DNA from: Opitutales bacterium
Lineage (GTDB): Bacteria > Verrucomicrobiota > Verrucomicrobiia > Opitutales > Seribacteraceae
Direction of reading: 5' to 3'
Assembly: GCA_028101545.1 (NCBI GenBank)
Contig: JAOHKZ010000010.1
Location: 1 to 64,000, forward strand
DNA: 64,000 nt
Shown here: positions 33,690-44,800 of the stretch, in pieces
Layout: every line of letters begins with the position of its first letter
Position numbering within the stretch: the first letter of the stretch is position 1
The notes under the pieces: model-generated
Databases searched by the model: none
The model's input: the letters and a program-made list of their open reading frames with translations, nothing else
What the model was told of the DNA's origin: nothing
Program-made: the position numbers and the translations under genes

Positions 33690-35144
33690 TCAGTTTTTAA
33701 ATTCCGGATTTTTTCTGGGCAATTTTGCTCCATCTGCTTTTAATCGGGTAATGAGTTCGCTCTCCAGTTTTTTAACCAGTCCGGGTTTACTTTCGGCGAG
33801 GTTCTTCGCTTCTCCCAAATCGTTTTTTAAATCATAGAGTTCATAAATTCCCTCCCAGAACTTGATCAGTTTATAATTCCCTTTGCGAATGATGGAGTAA
33901 GGGCCGGGGGCATGGCGGTAGTGAGGAAAGTGCCAGACCAGAGTTTTTCGGTCCGGACTCTTTTTCCCGCCATTTGTTAAGTGGGTATGCAGGGAGAGGC
34001 CATCAATCGGACGGTCCTTTGGTAAACCTGTTCCGGTTGCTTCCATAATAGTGGGAAATAAATCAATTGAAGAAACTGGAAAGTCCGAAGTTTTGTTAGT
34101 AGGAATTTTTGCAGGCCAGCGAACGAGAAATGGCACGCGTATTCCACCCTCATAGCAGTATCCCTTTCCACTTCGCAGGGGAGCGTTTTCTGTCGGGCTA
34201 CCATTCCTGTCGAGTCCGCCATTATCACTGGTAAAAATAATCATAGTATTTTCGTCAAGCCCATGCTTCTTAAGCTCGGCGAGCATATCTCTCATACAAT
34301 CATCAATGGACTCGACCATGGCGGCATATTTCCGGTTGGTCTCGGACATACCCTCCTTAAATTTATATTTATCCGCTACTTCCTGAATTGCCTGTATGGG
34401 AGTATGCACAGCATAGTGGGATACCTGAATAAAGAATGGCTGATCTTTCCATTGGCGAATGAGTTTGACCGCCTCATCCGCTTCCCGATGAGTTAAATAT
34501 TCTCCCTGCTTTCTTCCGGGTAGTTTATGAATCCCAGCACGAATGGTTGGGTGTCGGTGTTTTGGGTTGTTGTAGGGATCAAAAAAGGACGGGGGTTGTC
34601 CATAATCACATCCACCAAAATTTTCATGGTATCCCTGTTTTTCCGGATACCATGCCTCGTCTCCAAGATGCCACTTGCCAATATATGCTGTCTTGTATCC
34701 GTTATTATGTAAATTCTCAGCCAGTGTGATTTCGGAACTTTCCATCCAGTATGGATTGGGTGGGCAGAGGAGCTTGCGGTTTTTTGCGCCGACATATTCC
34801 GTTGGGTTTTTTTCCGGTGTGCCTAGTCCGCCCCGTTGGAAAAGAGACCGTATCCAGTCGGTCACACCCAGACGGTGCGGATAGCGACCGGTCTGTACAG
34901 CGGCACGGGTAGGGGAACAAACTGCACATGCAGCATATCCATTGGTAAAACGAATTCCCTCCTTGGCCAGACGGTCAACATGGGGAGTGCGGTAAAAGTC
35001 CGACCCCTGGCAACTCAGATCCATCCAACCCATATCATCCACAAGCACAAGAATAACATTTGGTTTGGCATTCCCTTTGGCGGCATAAGCATTTACCGAG
35101 TAAAAAAGAAGGCTTACAACGGACAGTAAAACAAGATTTCTCAT
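33690..35144 (-). CDS. Sulfatase, arylsulfatase A/GALNS-like
   Basis: A 484-residue secreted sulfatase when started at ATG 35144, which begins a clear signal peptide (MRNLVLLSVVSLLFYSVNAY AA); a longer reading adds a signal-free 23 residues. Metal ligands lie in LVLVDDMGWMDL. The formylglycine motif is Cys76-Ser-Pro-Thr-Arg, the most typical form. KWHLGDEAWYPEKQGY and FTSDNGGLDRNGSPTENAPL give the remaining active-site region. The enzyme would desulfate a polymer or oligosaccharide in the envelope. It is 66 bp upstream of the PSD1-DUF1501 pair on the same strand and probably part of the same locus. Confidence 0.94.
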   Translation of the reverse strand: MRNLVLLSVVSLLFYSVNAYAAKGNAKPNVILVLVDDMGWMDLSCQGSDFYRTPHVDRLAKEGIRFTNGYAACAVCSPTRAAVQTGRYPHRLGVTDWIRSLFQRGGLGTPEKNPTEYVGAKNRKLLCPPNPYWMESSEITLAENLHNNGYKTAYIGKWHLGDEAWYPEKQGYHENFGGCDYGQPPSFFDPYNNPKHRHPTIRAGIHKLPGRKQGEYLTHREADEAVKLIRQWKDQPFFIQVSHYAVHTPIQAIQEVADKYKFKEGMSETNRKYAAMVESIDDCMRDMLAELKKHGLDENTMIIFTSDNGGLDRNGSPTENAPLRSGKGYCYEGGIRVPFLVRWPAKIPTNKTSDFPVSSIDLFPTIMEATGTGLPKDRPIDGLSLHTHLTNGGKKSPDRKTLVWHFPHYRHAPGPYSIIRKGNYKLIKFWEGIYELYDLKNDLGEAKNLAESKPGLVKKLESELITRLKADGAKLPRKNPEFKN

Positions 35145-35220
35145 ACTTTTATCATTATCTATTCGAGATATTTGGTGCAAGCTCATCACAATTATGGATT
35201 CAAAAAGAATCATCCACCCT

Positions 35221-35347
35221 CTTATCGCGAGGGCGTAAGCCCGTGGCGATCTACTGTGAGCCAGGAAGCGAATAGACGAGTCATCCGCGTCATTCGAGAC
35301 ACCATGAATTGCCGCGTCCGTTACTTACGCTCCCTCCTCGCAATGAC
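35221..35347. repeat. Interspersed palindromic repeat element, long copy
   Basis: The left end reads TTATCGCGAGGGCGTAAGCC then CGTGGCGATC. The right end, read on the other strand, is GTCATTGCGAGGAGGGAGCG then TAAG. The two ends are imperfect inverted copies around a 50-60 bp core. This matches the general look of the GCGAGG...GGCGATC intergenic repeats seen in many genomes. The element is clearly more GC-rich than its surroundings. Confidence 0.6.
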
Positions 35348-35414
35348 AAGAGTGTATGGTTATCAAACCGCACACTTTATTTCTTAACCCACACTCCATT
35401 CCTCACCACGCCTT

Positions 35415-35452
35415 GTCGTCGCGAGGGCTGTAAGCCCGTGGCGATCCACTGC
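35415..35452 (+). repeat. Interspersed palindromic repeat element, partial copy
   Basis: A second copy of the left end: GTCGTCGCGAGGGCTGTAAG followed by CCCGTGGCGATCCACTGC. It differs from the 35221 copy by a few bases, including one inserted T, and lacks the core and right end. Confidence 0.6.
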
Positions 35453-35584
35453 ATCCAAATTTTTAGTTAATCACTTTAACTTATCTAACTATATCAAAGA
35501 GGATCGTGTTTATTTTTGCTTACCTAGTAAAAACAAATCCAAAATCCAAACAGCAGACCGAGGAAGATATGTGCCATGATTCTT

Positions 35585-36556
35585 TTACCTTTTGGTTGAG
35601 GAAGTTAACTCGGCCAATCGGGTAAAAGTACTGTCTTCAAACCCTACAGCCTGCTTGATGAATACATCCCGTTCCAGAGGATTTTTTATTTTTCGGGATT
35701 TTGAATAGTCCGCCCCGCTAAGAAGTTTTCCAAACCACGGACCGAATCCACCGGATGGAATCGGGAAGTCACTCCCATGGATAACCCGTGGCTGTATTTT
35801 TGGGTCGAGCAGGGCAGGAATTGTACGCCAGCGATTGGGACAGGCAAGGGCACTGTTATCGGTAAAGAGATTGGGGAACTCGTCCATCATTTTGAGTAGA
35901 TCATTTGTATAATCTGGATCCCAAAGACCCGATCTTCCAGCACCGTGGGCAGCGATTACTTGGACTCCGCATTCCAAGGTTAAGCGGAGTATGCGGGGAT
36001 CGGCAAATTTCGCATTCAGAACGGGAACGGAGAATTCTCCCCCAGTGTGGGCAAGGAAAGGGAGTCCCAAGGCAGAGAGTCTTTCCCAAAAGCTTTTATA
36101 ACGGGTATCTGTGCAGTCGACGTTGTGGCAGTTGGGTAAGAGCTTTAGCACTTTGGCACCCTGTTCTGCACATCGTTCCAGTTCCTCGATCGCATCCGTT
36201 CTTGCGGGATGTATGGAACAGGCAGGTAGAATCTGAGAATATTTATGGGCAAGGTTTATAACATGGTCATTGGGGACGTAGAATTTTGCTTTTTCCTTCA
36301 GACAGTTTCCATCCGAATCGTAGGGGTAGTCCATAGCGAGAAGAAGGACCGCGTCAAGGGATGACTGGTCAATTAATTCGATTAGTTTTTCCTCATAGGC
36401 TTGGTCGATGCCGAGTTTCCGGCTTGCTTGTAAAATACCTGCCTGTGCCTTGACCACCGGTTCAATGATCTGGTCGAGAAGGGAACTGCACCGGAGCCAG
36501 CATTCGCTTCCATTCGAACCGTCTCCTACAAAATGAACATGTCCGTCGATTTTCAC
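35585..36556 (-). CDS. Amidohydrolase family protein (Amidohydro_2, TIM-barrel)
   Basis: A 323-residue metal-dependent hydrolase or decarboxylase relative. The ligands expected of the family are present: His6-Val-His8 in DGHVHF, Lys138 in VLKLLP, His170 in AHTGGE, His204 in AHGAG, and His260/Asp263 in HGSDFP. The pattern is closest to PF04909 (ACMSD-like) enzymes. The start is GTG 36556 with no SD. It is the last gene of an operon with a zinc-ribbon membrane protein (16-bp gap) and an MscS channel. Substrate unknown. Confidence 0.85.
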   Translation of the reverse strand: MKIDGHVHFVGDGSNGSECWLRCSSLLDQIIEPVVKAQAGILQASRKLGIDQAYEEKLIELIDQSSLDAVLLLAMDYPYDSDGNCLKEKAKFYVPNDHVINLAHKYSQILPACSIHPARTDAIEELERCAEQGAKVLKLLPNCHNVDCTDTRYKSFWERLSALGLPFLAHTGGEFSVPVLNAKFADPRILRLTLECGVQVIAAHGAGRSGLWDPDYTNDLLKMMDEFPNLFTDNSALACPNRWRTIPALLDPKIQPRVIHGSDFPIPSGGFGPWFGKLLSGADYSKSRKIKNPLERDVFIKQAVGFEDSTFTRLAELTSSTKR

Positions 36557-36572
36557 AAATTAGAACCTAACC

Positions 36573-37013
36573 TTAGACTTTTTGCAAAAGTTCGCGGACT
36601 GCATTTTCTTTTTTTTCTTTTTTCCAGCTTGTAAGAGTGAGTCTGGATTTTTTCGGTAGGCGGCTCAGTAGATAACAAATGCTTCCGTGTATGAGAAGAC
36701 CGATGCATGAGCCAAAGGTAAATTCAAATAATATAATTACACAAAGTAAACCGACAACCCATGTTAGCAGTGCGAGGAAATTTACTGACCAGACCAGTTT
36801 CCTCGATGTTGAAATAAGGAGCATTGAGTGATCGCAGTTGATACAGTGTGGCACTTCAATAATTTCGGAATAAGAACCACCGTCCTGGTCTGCCCGGTTA
36901 AAAGTATCCCATTTTCTACGGTAATCAGTAAAATCATGACATATTCTGCACCAGGGCTCTTCGTCATCAATAGCGGATTGATCAGGGATCAACTCTTCAA
37001 TTTTGTCATCCAT
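36573..37013 (-). CDS. Small zinc-ribbon membrane protein
   Basis: A 146-residue protein. Two CxxC pairs (Cys22-Arg-Ile-Cys and HCINCDH about 35 residues later) form a probable zinc ribbon in the N-terminal half. Two adjacent membrane segments follow (about 73-95 and 98-118), then a basic tail rich in Lys. I do not recognise a named family. It is between mscS (13-bp gap) and the amidohydrolase gene (16-bp gap), so it is co-transcribed with them. Confidence 0.7.
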   Translation of the reverse strand: MDDKIEELIPDQSAIDDEEPWCRICHDFTDYRRKWDTFNRADQDGGSYSEIIEVPHCINCDHSMLLISTSRKLVWSVNFLALLTWVVGLLCVIILFEFTFGSCIGLLIHGSICYLLSRLPKKSRLTLTSWKKEKKENAVRELLQKV

Positions 37014-37026
37014 AATTGAATTCGAA

Positions 37027-38115
37027 TTATTTAGACTTTTCCCGAGTTTCGTTTTGTATACTGTGGGTCAAAGGAGTTGCCAATTCGAGGTCATATTTTT
37101 CCTGTAATACATAAGCACATTCTCGTACGTAATTTCCAGTTTCAATCAACTTATGAGGAGATTTGAGCGTGTAAGCTAACCTCCATCGAACTCCGTGGTC
37201 TCCACATTCCTTATTGGCGATCACAAAACCGCCTTTTTTACTAATGAAGCCTTCTTCGACAGTTCTTTGCCAAACTTCCTCGAGCATGGTCTTTATTTTT
37301 TGTGAGTCGGTTCCGTATCCGAACCAGAAATCTTCGAATTCACGTACCCCTTTATTTGAGTCAGTTTTTAGAACATCGACGCGTGCCAGCCTGAGTTGTG
37401 AGTTGGGAAGAATAATGTCATGCTGGTTAACCAGATCTCTAACAATAGTTTGAAAACTATCTACCTGAAGAACAATTCCCGTTAGGTTTTGATCTCTAAT
37501 TTTAATCACATCTCCGCGTTCAATACGACCCTGGCTAATGATAAGAATTCCGCTTAGGAAGTCTCCGGCCCAATATTCTTTACTGGCAAAAACAAAGAGT
37601 GCCAAAAATCCTAGCACACTGGTGGTTTGTAACCAATCCTCAAATCCCCAGATGTTAATTAGCAAAACGATGGTTATCGTAACAATCAGAAAGGAAACAA
37701 AGAGTTCTAGGGTTCGTGATGTTTGGGTTTCTGTGGTTAAGGATAAACTGTCAATCGCCTTGGTTTTACCATACTTTTTAAGAATGAGTGCTTCCGCAAA
37801 ATGAATAAATAAATAGCTACCTAATATTACCAGAAAAGTCTGGCTGATTGCCTTTCCCAATTTTATCTCAAAGATTACTGCCACAAGGTATATTAAAAAG
37901 AGAATTAGATTCGTGCTGTTTAGAATACGAAGCCTAGCCTGACTTTTATTCTTGTTCTTAAGCTCGCCGTAACGCGTAGCGAATGATTTGGAAAAAATCA
38001 GGATAAGTAAATTTACCGCAAGGGTGAAATGATCAATCGGACCAAGTACTTCAAGGTGTTCCCTGATGATAACAGGAATATCTTTTAATTGAAGTGAAAG
38101 TAGGAAAACTTGCAT
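37027..38115 (-). CDS. MscS-family mechanosensitive channel
   Basis: A 362-residue channel protein. Five hydrophobic segments lie in the first 185 residues; the pore-lining one is the LGFLALFVFASKEYWAGDFL stretch. The MscS beta domain follows (SGILIISQGRIERGDVIKIR, GIVLQVDSFQTIVRDL, and IILPNSQL, the family NS motif), then a cytoplasmic alpha/beta domain. The channel would open on hypo-osmotic shock to release solutes. It is the first gene of the operon running to 35585. Confidence 0.9.
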   Translation of the reverse strand: MQVFLLSLQLKDIPVIIREHLEVLGPIDHFTLAVNLLILIFSKSFATRYGELKNKNKSQARLRILNSTNLILFLIYLVAVIFEIKLGKAISQTFLVILGSYLFIHFAEALILKKYGKTKAIDSLSLTTETQTSRTLELFVSFLIVTITIVLLINIWGFEDWLQTTSVLGFLALFVFASKEYWAGDFLSGILIISQGRIERGDVIKIRDQNLTGIVLQVDSFQTIVRDLVNQHDIILPNSQLRLARVDVLKTDSNKGVREFEDFWFGYGTDSQKIKTMLEEVWQRTVEEGFISKKGGFVIANKECGDHGVRWRLAYTLKSPHKLIETGNYVRECAYVLQEKYDLELATPLTHSIQNETREKSK

Positions 38116-38300
38116 GAAAATGGAGTTTGGTGGCTAAGAACAACCAAAATCAATCCAAAGAAATGATGCAAGGTATAAAAGAAAGACAATAATTTCTATT
38201 TAATAAACACGAGCTTTGTTGTAAGGGGTAAACTTATTTTGTCAGAATGAATATACCAGAAACAACAGGCACCTATTTTCTATTTTTTCTCCCAAATTAA

Positions 38301-38830
38301 TTATTTTGTTCTAACACGGACCCGTAGGAATTGTTTTCCGCCTTTGGATTTTGCCGTTCCAGTCGTCTCGTAAAGAACGCGCTCCATTCCTCCACCAGAA
38401 TTAACTCCTTTTCCAGTTGTTCCGCCGTTCAGGTCAACTTGGGTAACACCAGTTGTGGTCCAAGTGCGTAAATCAGTACTTATTTCTACAATATATTCAA
38501 TACCTTCCGAGTTGTAAGAATCCTGGTATCGTTGGAAGGTAATTCTTTGTTTACCGTCTTTTTTATTAATGGATCGTGGAAGAACAGACTTGGCATCACT
38601 TGCCAGGGAATCCCCTCCAAATGCGCGTTCCATAAAATTACTCATTCCATCGCCATCGGAATCGGTATCATCTGAATCGAACATAAGTTCTGCATCCAAT
38701 GCATTAACAGAACCGTCGCCATTTAGGTCAATAAGGCCTTTAAGGTTTTTCTTGGTTGCAAGTTTGCGCGCAAATTTGATTTTTTCTTTTTCATAGCGAG
38801 GGTCAAGTCGTCTTTCGGCATAGAAAGCAT
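38301..38830 (-). other. C-terminal region of the giant protein
   Basis: A charged helix (RRLDPRYEKEKIKFARKL) leads into a dockerin/EF-hand-like loop and a thrombospondin-3-like Asp/Gly repeat, then a beta domain with EYIVEISTDLRTWTTTGVT and a basic end (FLRVRVRTK). Similar ends close large secreted proteins in Verrucomicrobiota. No LPxTG, PEP-CTERM or autotransporter barrel was seen. Confidence 0.6.
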
Positions 38831-41800
38831 TTTTGCCGGGTTGTTTTACAATAATTTCCCTAACAACACTTGCAGCTGCATTGTATGAGCTATCTCCCGC
38901 CTGAGAAGCGGTTATTCTTACGGTAAGACCTGCTTGGGGTATCGACGCATTAAAATTTTTGTTAAAAACAAGAATGGCATTGGCTCCATTACCGCTTAAC
39001 TGAAAGACGCTTCCTGGGTTTGTGGTAAGAGAGTAGGCGATAGCTAAATTGGAACTAGCGTTGGCCATACGGCCTATTGGAATTGGCTTTCTAGAAAGTG
39101 GAAGGTCGCGTAATCCACCTTTTTCCCCTTGTTTGAAAAAGATAGTTTGGCCCTGCTTGTTAGTTATATTGAAGGTAGCGTCTGCAGAACTGGTAAAGTA
39201 TAAAGTTCCTGTTGCTACTGCCCGAACTTTTACAACTCCAATAGAACTGCCACAGGTAATTTGACTTCCACTGATAGTAGCCGTGCCAGATACAATGGAG
39301 TAGGTTGGATTGACAGGTACGGGATTATTGGTGATCCCGTCAAGTACAACTGCTTTCACTGAGAAACTCTGACCTCTTCCCATATCCCCGATGGCGTCAA
39401 ATACGAGGTTAAGTGGACGTTTCACTAGAAAGGTCTGATCCACAAAATTGGCTGGAGCGTAAGTTGAATCTCCAGCTTGTCCAGATCGTACTGTTACCGA
39501 TCCAGTATTTGAGAATGTCAGCCTATTTCCGGATAAAGAGGCAATGCTGCTACCTGAAGCAATAGAGAAATTGGCATCCAAACCGGAAGACGCTGAAGCA
39601 TTCAAATCGAGAGGCAGATCAATCCTGACTTCGGTTGGAGTAGTGAAGGTTACTGTTTGTGAACGTCTGCCTAGAATCTTCATGTTATAGACTGCAGGAG
39701 TGGCGGCGGAGAAGTAGGCATTTCCCGCCTGCCTGGCTGTAATCCGCACAAGGCCCTGCCCCGTGGGTTGTAGTAGACCAGCAGAGGTTATGGAAATAAT
39801 CGAAGTATCATTCGACTCGTAAGATAGAGCAAGACCGGAGGTGGCGTAAACCCCTTCTAGTTCAAAGGCGGAATCAAAAATAGACATGAAGGGCACATTG
39901 TCACTGCTATCTGTAGGTATGTTGGTCGGATTGAGTGAAATGGACTGTGAACCTCCAAATAGAGGTTGGGAAGTTTTGAAAGGATGATTGGATGCGAGTC
40001 TCGAATTCGAACCCCACTTGTGGGCTAGGTATCCTTCCATCCGGCGGACGGCAAAGTCAGTCAGGCTACCGGAGAAGAGCATGACTTCGTGGACAACCGC
40101 ATTGCTTAACTGGTTGGCGACTGCTGCGGTCCCGTTACGCCCTGCACCGAGTATGATTTCCCTTGTTCCGGATGATGGAATGGCCGGCACACTGGTCCCG
40201 TACTGAGCGGATCCAATTTGATTGGTTCCATTGAAGAAGAATTCACCGTCGGCATAGGTCGCATTTGCTTTACGACGGAATGCTCCGACCTGAACATTTC
40301 CGCCAAAGTTGACTGAAGGGAAGGTCAGTTCACCTCCTCCGTTGAAGTAGTAGCCCCCGTTCTTGGCCATGCCCAGGACCTGTCCAGCAGTACCGGCGGA
40401 ATTTCCGAAGTGAAGAATTTTTTCCGGCTGAGTACCAGCTGTTTTGACGGCGACAAACAAAGTGAAGCTTGGATTGCCGGCGAGAATACTTGGCATCGTA
40501 GCTGTCATATGTGCTCCGGCATTGCCCAATGTTGAACCGAATGCCAATCCTGGTTTTCCACCGCTGATTACCCGGACGGGTTGCAGGTTGGTGGTTCCCT
40601 GGCTCAAGGTGTTGGAACTACCGGATCGGTCCGCCCATGTGCTGGCCTGGCTCTTTCCACCGTTGCTGATAAAGTCGGTATTCGATTCAGCAAGACCGTC
40701 CGCGTTAATATCATTTGCATCCAACCACAGAATCATGCCGGGAAGGGAGTCCGAGTAAGGACTCTTTTCGGTAACGGTCACCGAGAAGGTTTTAGATGTT
40801 GCAGGGTTATAAATCGCACTTCCGGATTGAGAAACTGTAATGGTTGCGGTTCCGTCACCTTTTGGTTTAAGGCGTGTTCCACCTCCAGTTATTTCAACAA
40901 TATTTGCATTGGAACTAGAGTATGCCAAGGCGAGTCCAGTTGATGCAAAAGTGCTTGTTTTAGCTGATTTAAGGGCAGGAGCAAATTCAAAATCAGCGTT
41001 ATCAATAGTGAGGTTGGGGATGGATGTCTGGTTACTATCAGTTACGATTCGCTGACCGGCTTTGGAAAGCGTGATTGTTTTATCCACAGTAGGTGCGGCC
41101 TGCCATTGTCCATTTCCAGCCTGAATTGCACTTATTGTGGTACTTCCTGCACCTACAACATGGAGGTATGTGTTGTTTATTATTGTGGCTACATTTGTGT
41201 TGGAACTAAAGTAGGAAACGGTAAGGTTCGAAGAAGCGGTGGCAGTCATATTGGTATCACTAGAATCAACAGTTAAGCCAGAAAGATTCTGGTTCCAAGA
41301 GATAGTTTGTGCCTGTTGGGTATCATCCAATATTGTTAAAGTACGAGTGGCATCACTAGCTGCGAGGTAGGTCCCATTTCCACCCTGCGTTGCCGTAATA
41401 GTAATAGTACCACCTTTTTTAAGGGTAAGAGTATTTCCACTTACTTCACCGACCGTAGTGTCGCTACTGTTAAAACTTACCGAAAGACCGGAAGATGCGG
41501 TCGCATTTAGTTCATAGGTTCCCGCACTCAGGTTTGCGTTACTTAAGCTGTTAAAGATAATGGTCTGCGTTACTTTATTAACGGTTAGTGTTTTCTCCAC
41601 AGTCAGGGCAGGGTTGTAGCTGCCATTTCCGTCCTGAGATGCTCGAATTGTTGTAACACCGGCCCCGGCAATTGTTACTGTGCCATTTGATTCTACGGTG
41701 GCACTAGTTCCTGAGACCACGGTAAAGCTAACCGGTAATCCGGATGAAGCTGTTGCATTCAATTCGAAATTTGCAGACTGAACGGTTTTGTCAGGAATGT

Positions 41801-44800
41801 CGATAAAGGTGATAGTCTGATCCACCCGTGGAGTAGCCGTTACAATGAAAGGCTGGGTTGCAGTTGCTGATAACCATGGAGCCTGTCCACCTTGGGTGGC
41901 AGTAATCGTTACCTTACCTACCTTCAATGGAGTGGCAACATTTCCGGAGAAGGAGACAACCGAACTATCATTACTGTCAAAAGTAAACACACTTAGTCCT
42001 GAATCGGAACTGACATCAAGGGTGACGGTTTGTCCAACTTGCTTATCTGGTACGGGTTGAAAAGTGAGAACTTGCACACCACCGAAGGCAGGTTTTCCGA
42101 CTTTATAAGAATGGGAAGAGGGTAGGTTGGAATTCAATCCCCATTTGTGAGCGAGGTAACCCTCGACTTTTTGACGAACACCAGAATTAAGTACACTTCC
42201 ATAGGCCACAAATTCGGCAATATCACCTGCAAAGTCGTTACCCAATTTAGTTGCGGAATCCGGTGCAACTGGATCTGTTCCAGTACCTTTGTTTACTCCA
42301 TTGACAAAGATTGCATAATTACCTGCTGACAACTGCATGGTTAAGAGTGCAGAAGCATGAGATGAAACACCCGAATCCATCCATGCACTTCCTTGTCGTT
42401 TCAGACCAAACTTACCGGCCGCAGTAGTGGCAAATATATTACTTCCTAATGGTTTTGTTTCGGCCGTCTGGTTGGATGCCTGTTTTAACACCGCAAACAC
42501 AGTGACAAAGTCATTGCTCGTGCTAATATTAAAACTCTGCGCGGCAGTAAAACGAACCGCACCCATTCCATTAAGGGCATTCGCTGCATAGGTAGGTTTA
42601 TTTGCATTTGTACCCTGACCGGGGTGATTATTATTCCCTGAGCGGTCAATCCATTGGGTAACATTTGATCCATTGGTCAAAATATCTTCTGTGGTATCAC
42701 CGTCCAAATTATTCCCATCTACCCAGAGGCGGAGTCCGGGGAAGGAGTCACTTTGCAAATTGTAGTATCCCACTGTTACAGTTTGCGTTACATTATTAGC
42801 TGCATTATATCCGGTATTTCCAGCTTGGCTTGCGGTGATAGTTGCGGTTCCCGCAGCACGAATCTTGATTGTCTGATTTGGTGCAGTACCTTGAATTTCT
42901 GCGATCAGGCTATCAGAACTGGCAAAGCTAACTGGTAGACCAGAACTGGCAACTGCGGTAGGGGAGAAGTCGAAATCACCCACAGATTTATCTGTAATGG
43001 GGGAGAATGAAATCGTCTGATCCGATTTATCAAAAGATGCGGCGATTGTTACAGCAGGTGCAGGAGCATAGCTATTATTTCCCTGCTGGTTGGCAGTGAT
43101 GGTAACATTACCCGCTGCTTTGACATGGATCCGGTTAAAATCACCGTTTCCTGAACCATACAGTTGACTAATTAAAGTCGAGTTTAATTCTGCTCCATAG
43201 AAACGAACATCGTCCAAGAGTCCGTTAAAGTATGCAGAACCATCCGTTCCGATCTTTAGATCATTAGCATTGCTCGTATTGATTGCAGTGGAACCAGATC
43301 CATTAGTAGCTGAACCATTAACATAGAGTTTTGCACCGCCAGTGTTTCCACTAGCTGGAATGGTAGCAGCGAGGTGATGCCAAGCTCCATCTGCTAGACC
43401 CGTGGTTGAACTCGTTAAGGTGGTTCCGCCCAAATCAAGAACCGCAGCTCCGGAAGAATTAAGAGATAGTTTGAACAGAGTGGCTGTTCCAGCAGCTCCA
43501 TATTGGAGTATTGGTTTATTGGCAGTAGATGTTTTAAACCATAACGCAATGGTACGACGATCTCCCCCGGTAATTCCTTTGAATCCAGAAGTATATGCGT
43601 AAATATTACTTCCATTAAGAGCAAATGCATTACCAAATTTACCTGAGCTGCCAAGTGCAGAAGAAGAGGTCGGAACGACTCCGGTTCGGCTATTGCCTGA
43701 TGAATCGTTCATGGTTGAACCACTCAGTTCATCCATTTTCCACCATCCCTGTAGACTACTTTGCATGGTTACTGCAAGTTCTGCAACGCTTGCATCACTA
43801 AGTGAGTAGGTGACAGGTAATCCTGACGCAACGGTTGCATTCAGGTCGATATACTGATTCACGCCATAGGAAGAAAAGTCCTGTCCCCATGCAATAGTCT
43901 GTTCGGTTTTGTTACTCTTGATCAATTGTCCATCCACATAAGTAATCGCATACTTTTGTGAAGCGGCATCGCTTGGGCGCACATAATAAGTACCTGCTGC
44001 ACTCGAATTGTTAGCGTCTGTAATAACGATTGGCCCGCGAGTCAGGGCAACGGTTTTATGTGAGTGATTGTTTGGTAAGTTCCCCTGTAAGCCCCACTTA
44101 TGAGCAAGGTAGCCCTCGATGGAGTCTCGATCACTTGAGTTTAATGTAGAATCTACAATTAAAAATTCAGCGATCTCACCTTCAAGGAAATCAGCGTTAG
44201 CTTGGTAATTAGTTCCGAGGTAGATTCCGTTGGATAAACTGGAGTTTCCTGTATTAAGACTACTTACTGTAGTACCATTAAGAGTTAGTTGGCTGCTTGA
44301 GGAATTGAATAAGGCAGAGAGAGTAAAGAAACCACTAGGTGTATTGAGGTTGGAATTAGCCCAATTGGTTGCCCATAGTTGAAGTTTTCCAGTATTGTTT
44401 AATGCAATCAAGCTTCGGTTTGCATTGTTGGTTATTCCATCAAAGAGATAATCTCGACCAGCCCCACCTGTCGTTTTCGCCACTGCAAAAATCGTGTAGG
44501 ATTGACTGATGTTGAGGGAGGAGGCGGAAAGGCTATCATCAACACCGTCAAAAGATATGGTTGAAAGACCGTTCTGTGTGCCTGAGGAAAGCATAGGCTT
44601 TTTGCTAGCTGTAGATTGTGCAGCGTGGACATTGTTTCCACTCTTGTCACTCCATTGGCTAATGGCGTTGGTTGCATGCGTGATTGAGTTTTCATCACTT
44701 GCATCCAGCCACAGTGCAAGATTACTGAGACCGGCAGGGTTAGCTGGGATAGCGAGTGAACTGTCATTGTGTTTCCATCCAGAAATTGTGTAGTTAAGAT

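Larger units (their letters stand above)
35145..35584. other. 440-bp spacer with interspersed palindromic repeats
   Basis: No gene is supported here; short open frames overlap GC-richer repeat sequence. The spacer holds one long repeat with inverted ends (35221-35347) and one partial copy (35415-35452), both annotated separately. The promoter of the sulfatase gene should lie at its left end; no boxes could be assigned. Confidence 0.7.
38840..43905 (-). repeat. Tandem array of BIg2-like domains
   Basis: About ten diverged units of the form xxTITFxxIxDK, FELNATASSGLPVSF, SSDTxVAxIxGN, LxIKxAGTxTITASQxGN. The array also contains LamG 43140-43757 and LWLDA modules 12 and 13. Each unit is about 80-100 residues. 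Confidence 0.78.

Noticed and set aside
35172-35387. Short plus-strand open frames in the sulfatase-amidohydrolase spacer
   Set aside because: They fall in the palindromic repeat sequence and have no SD or protein-like pattern.
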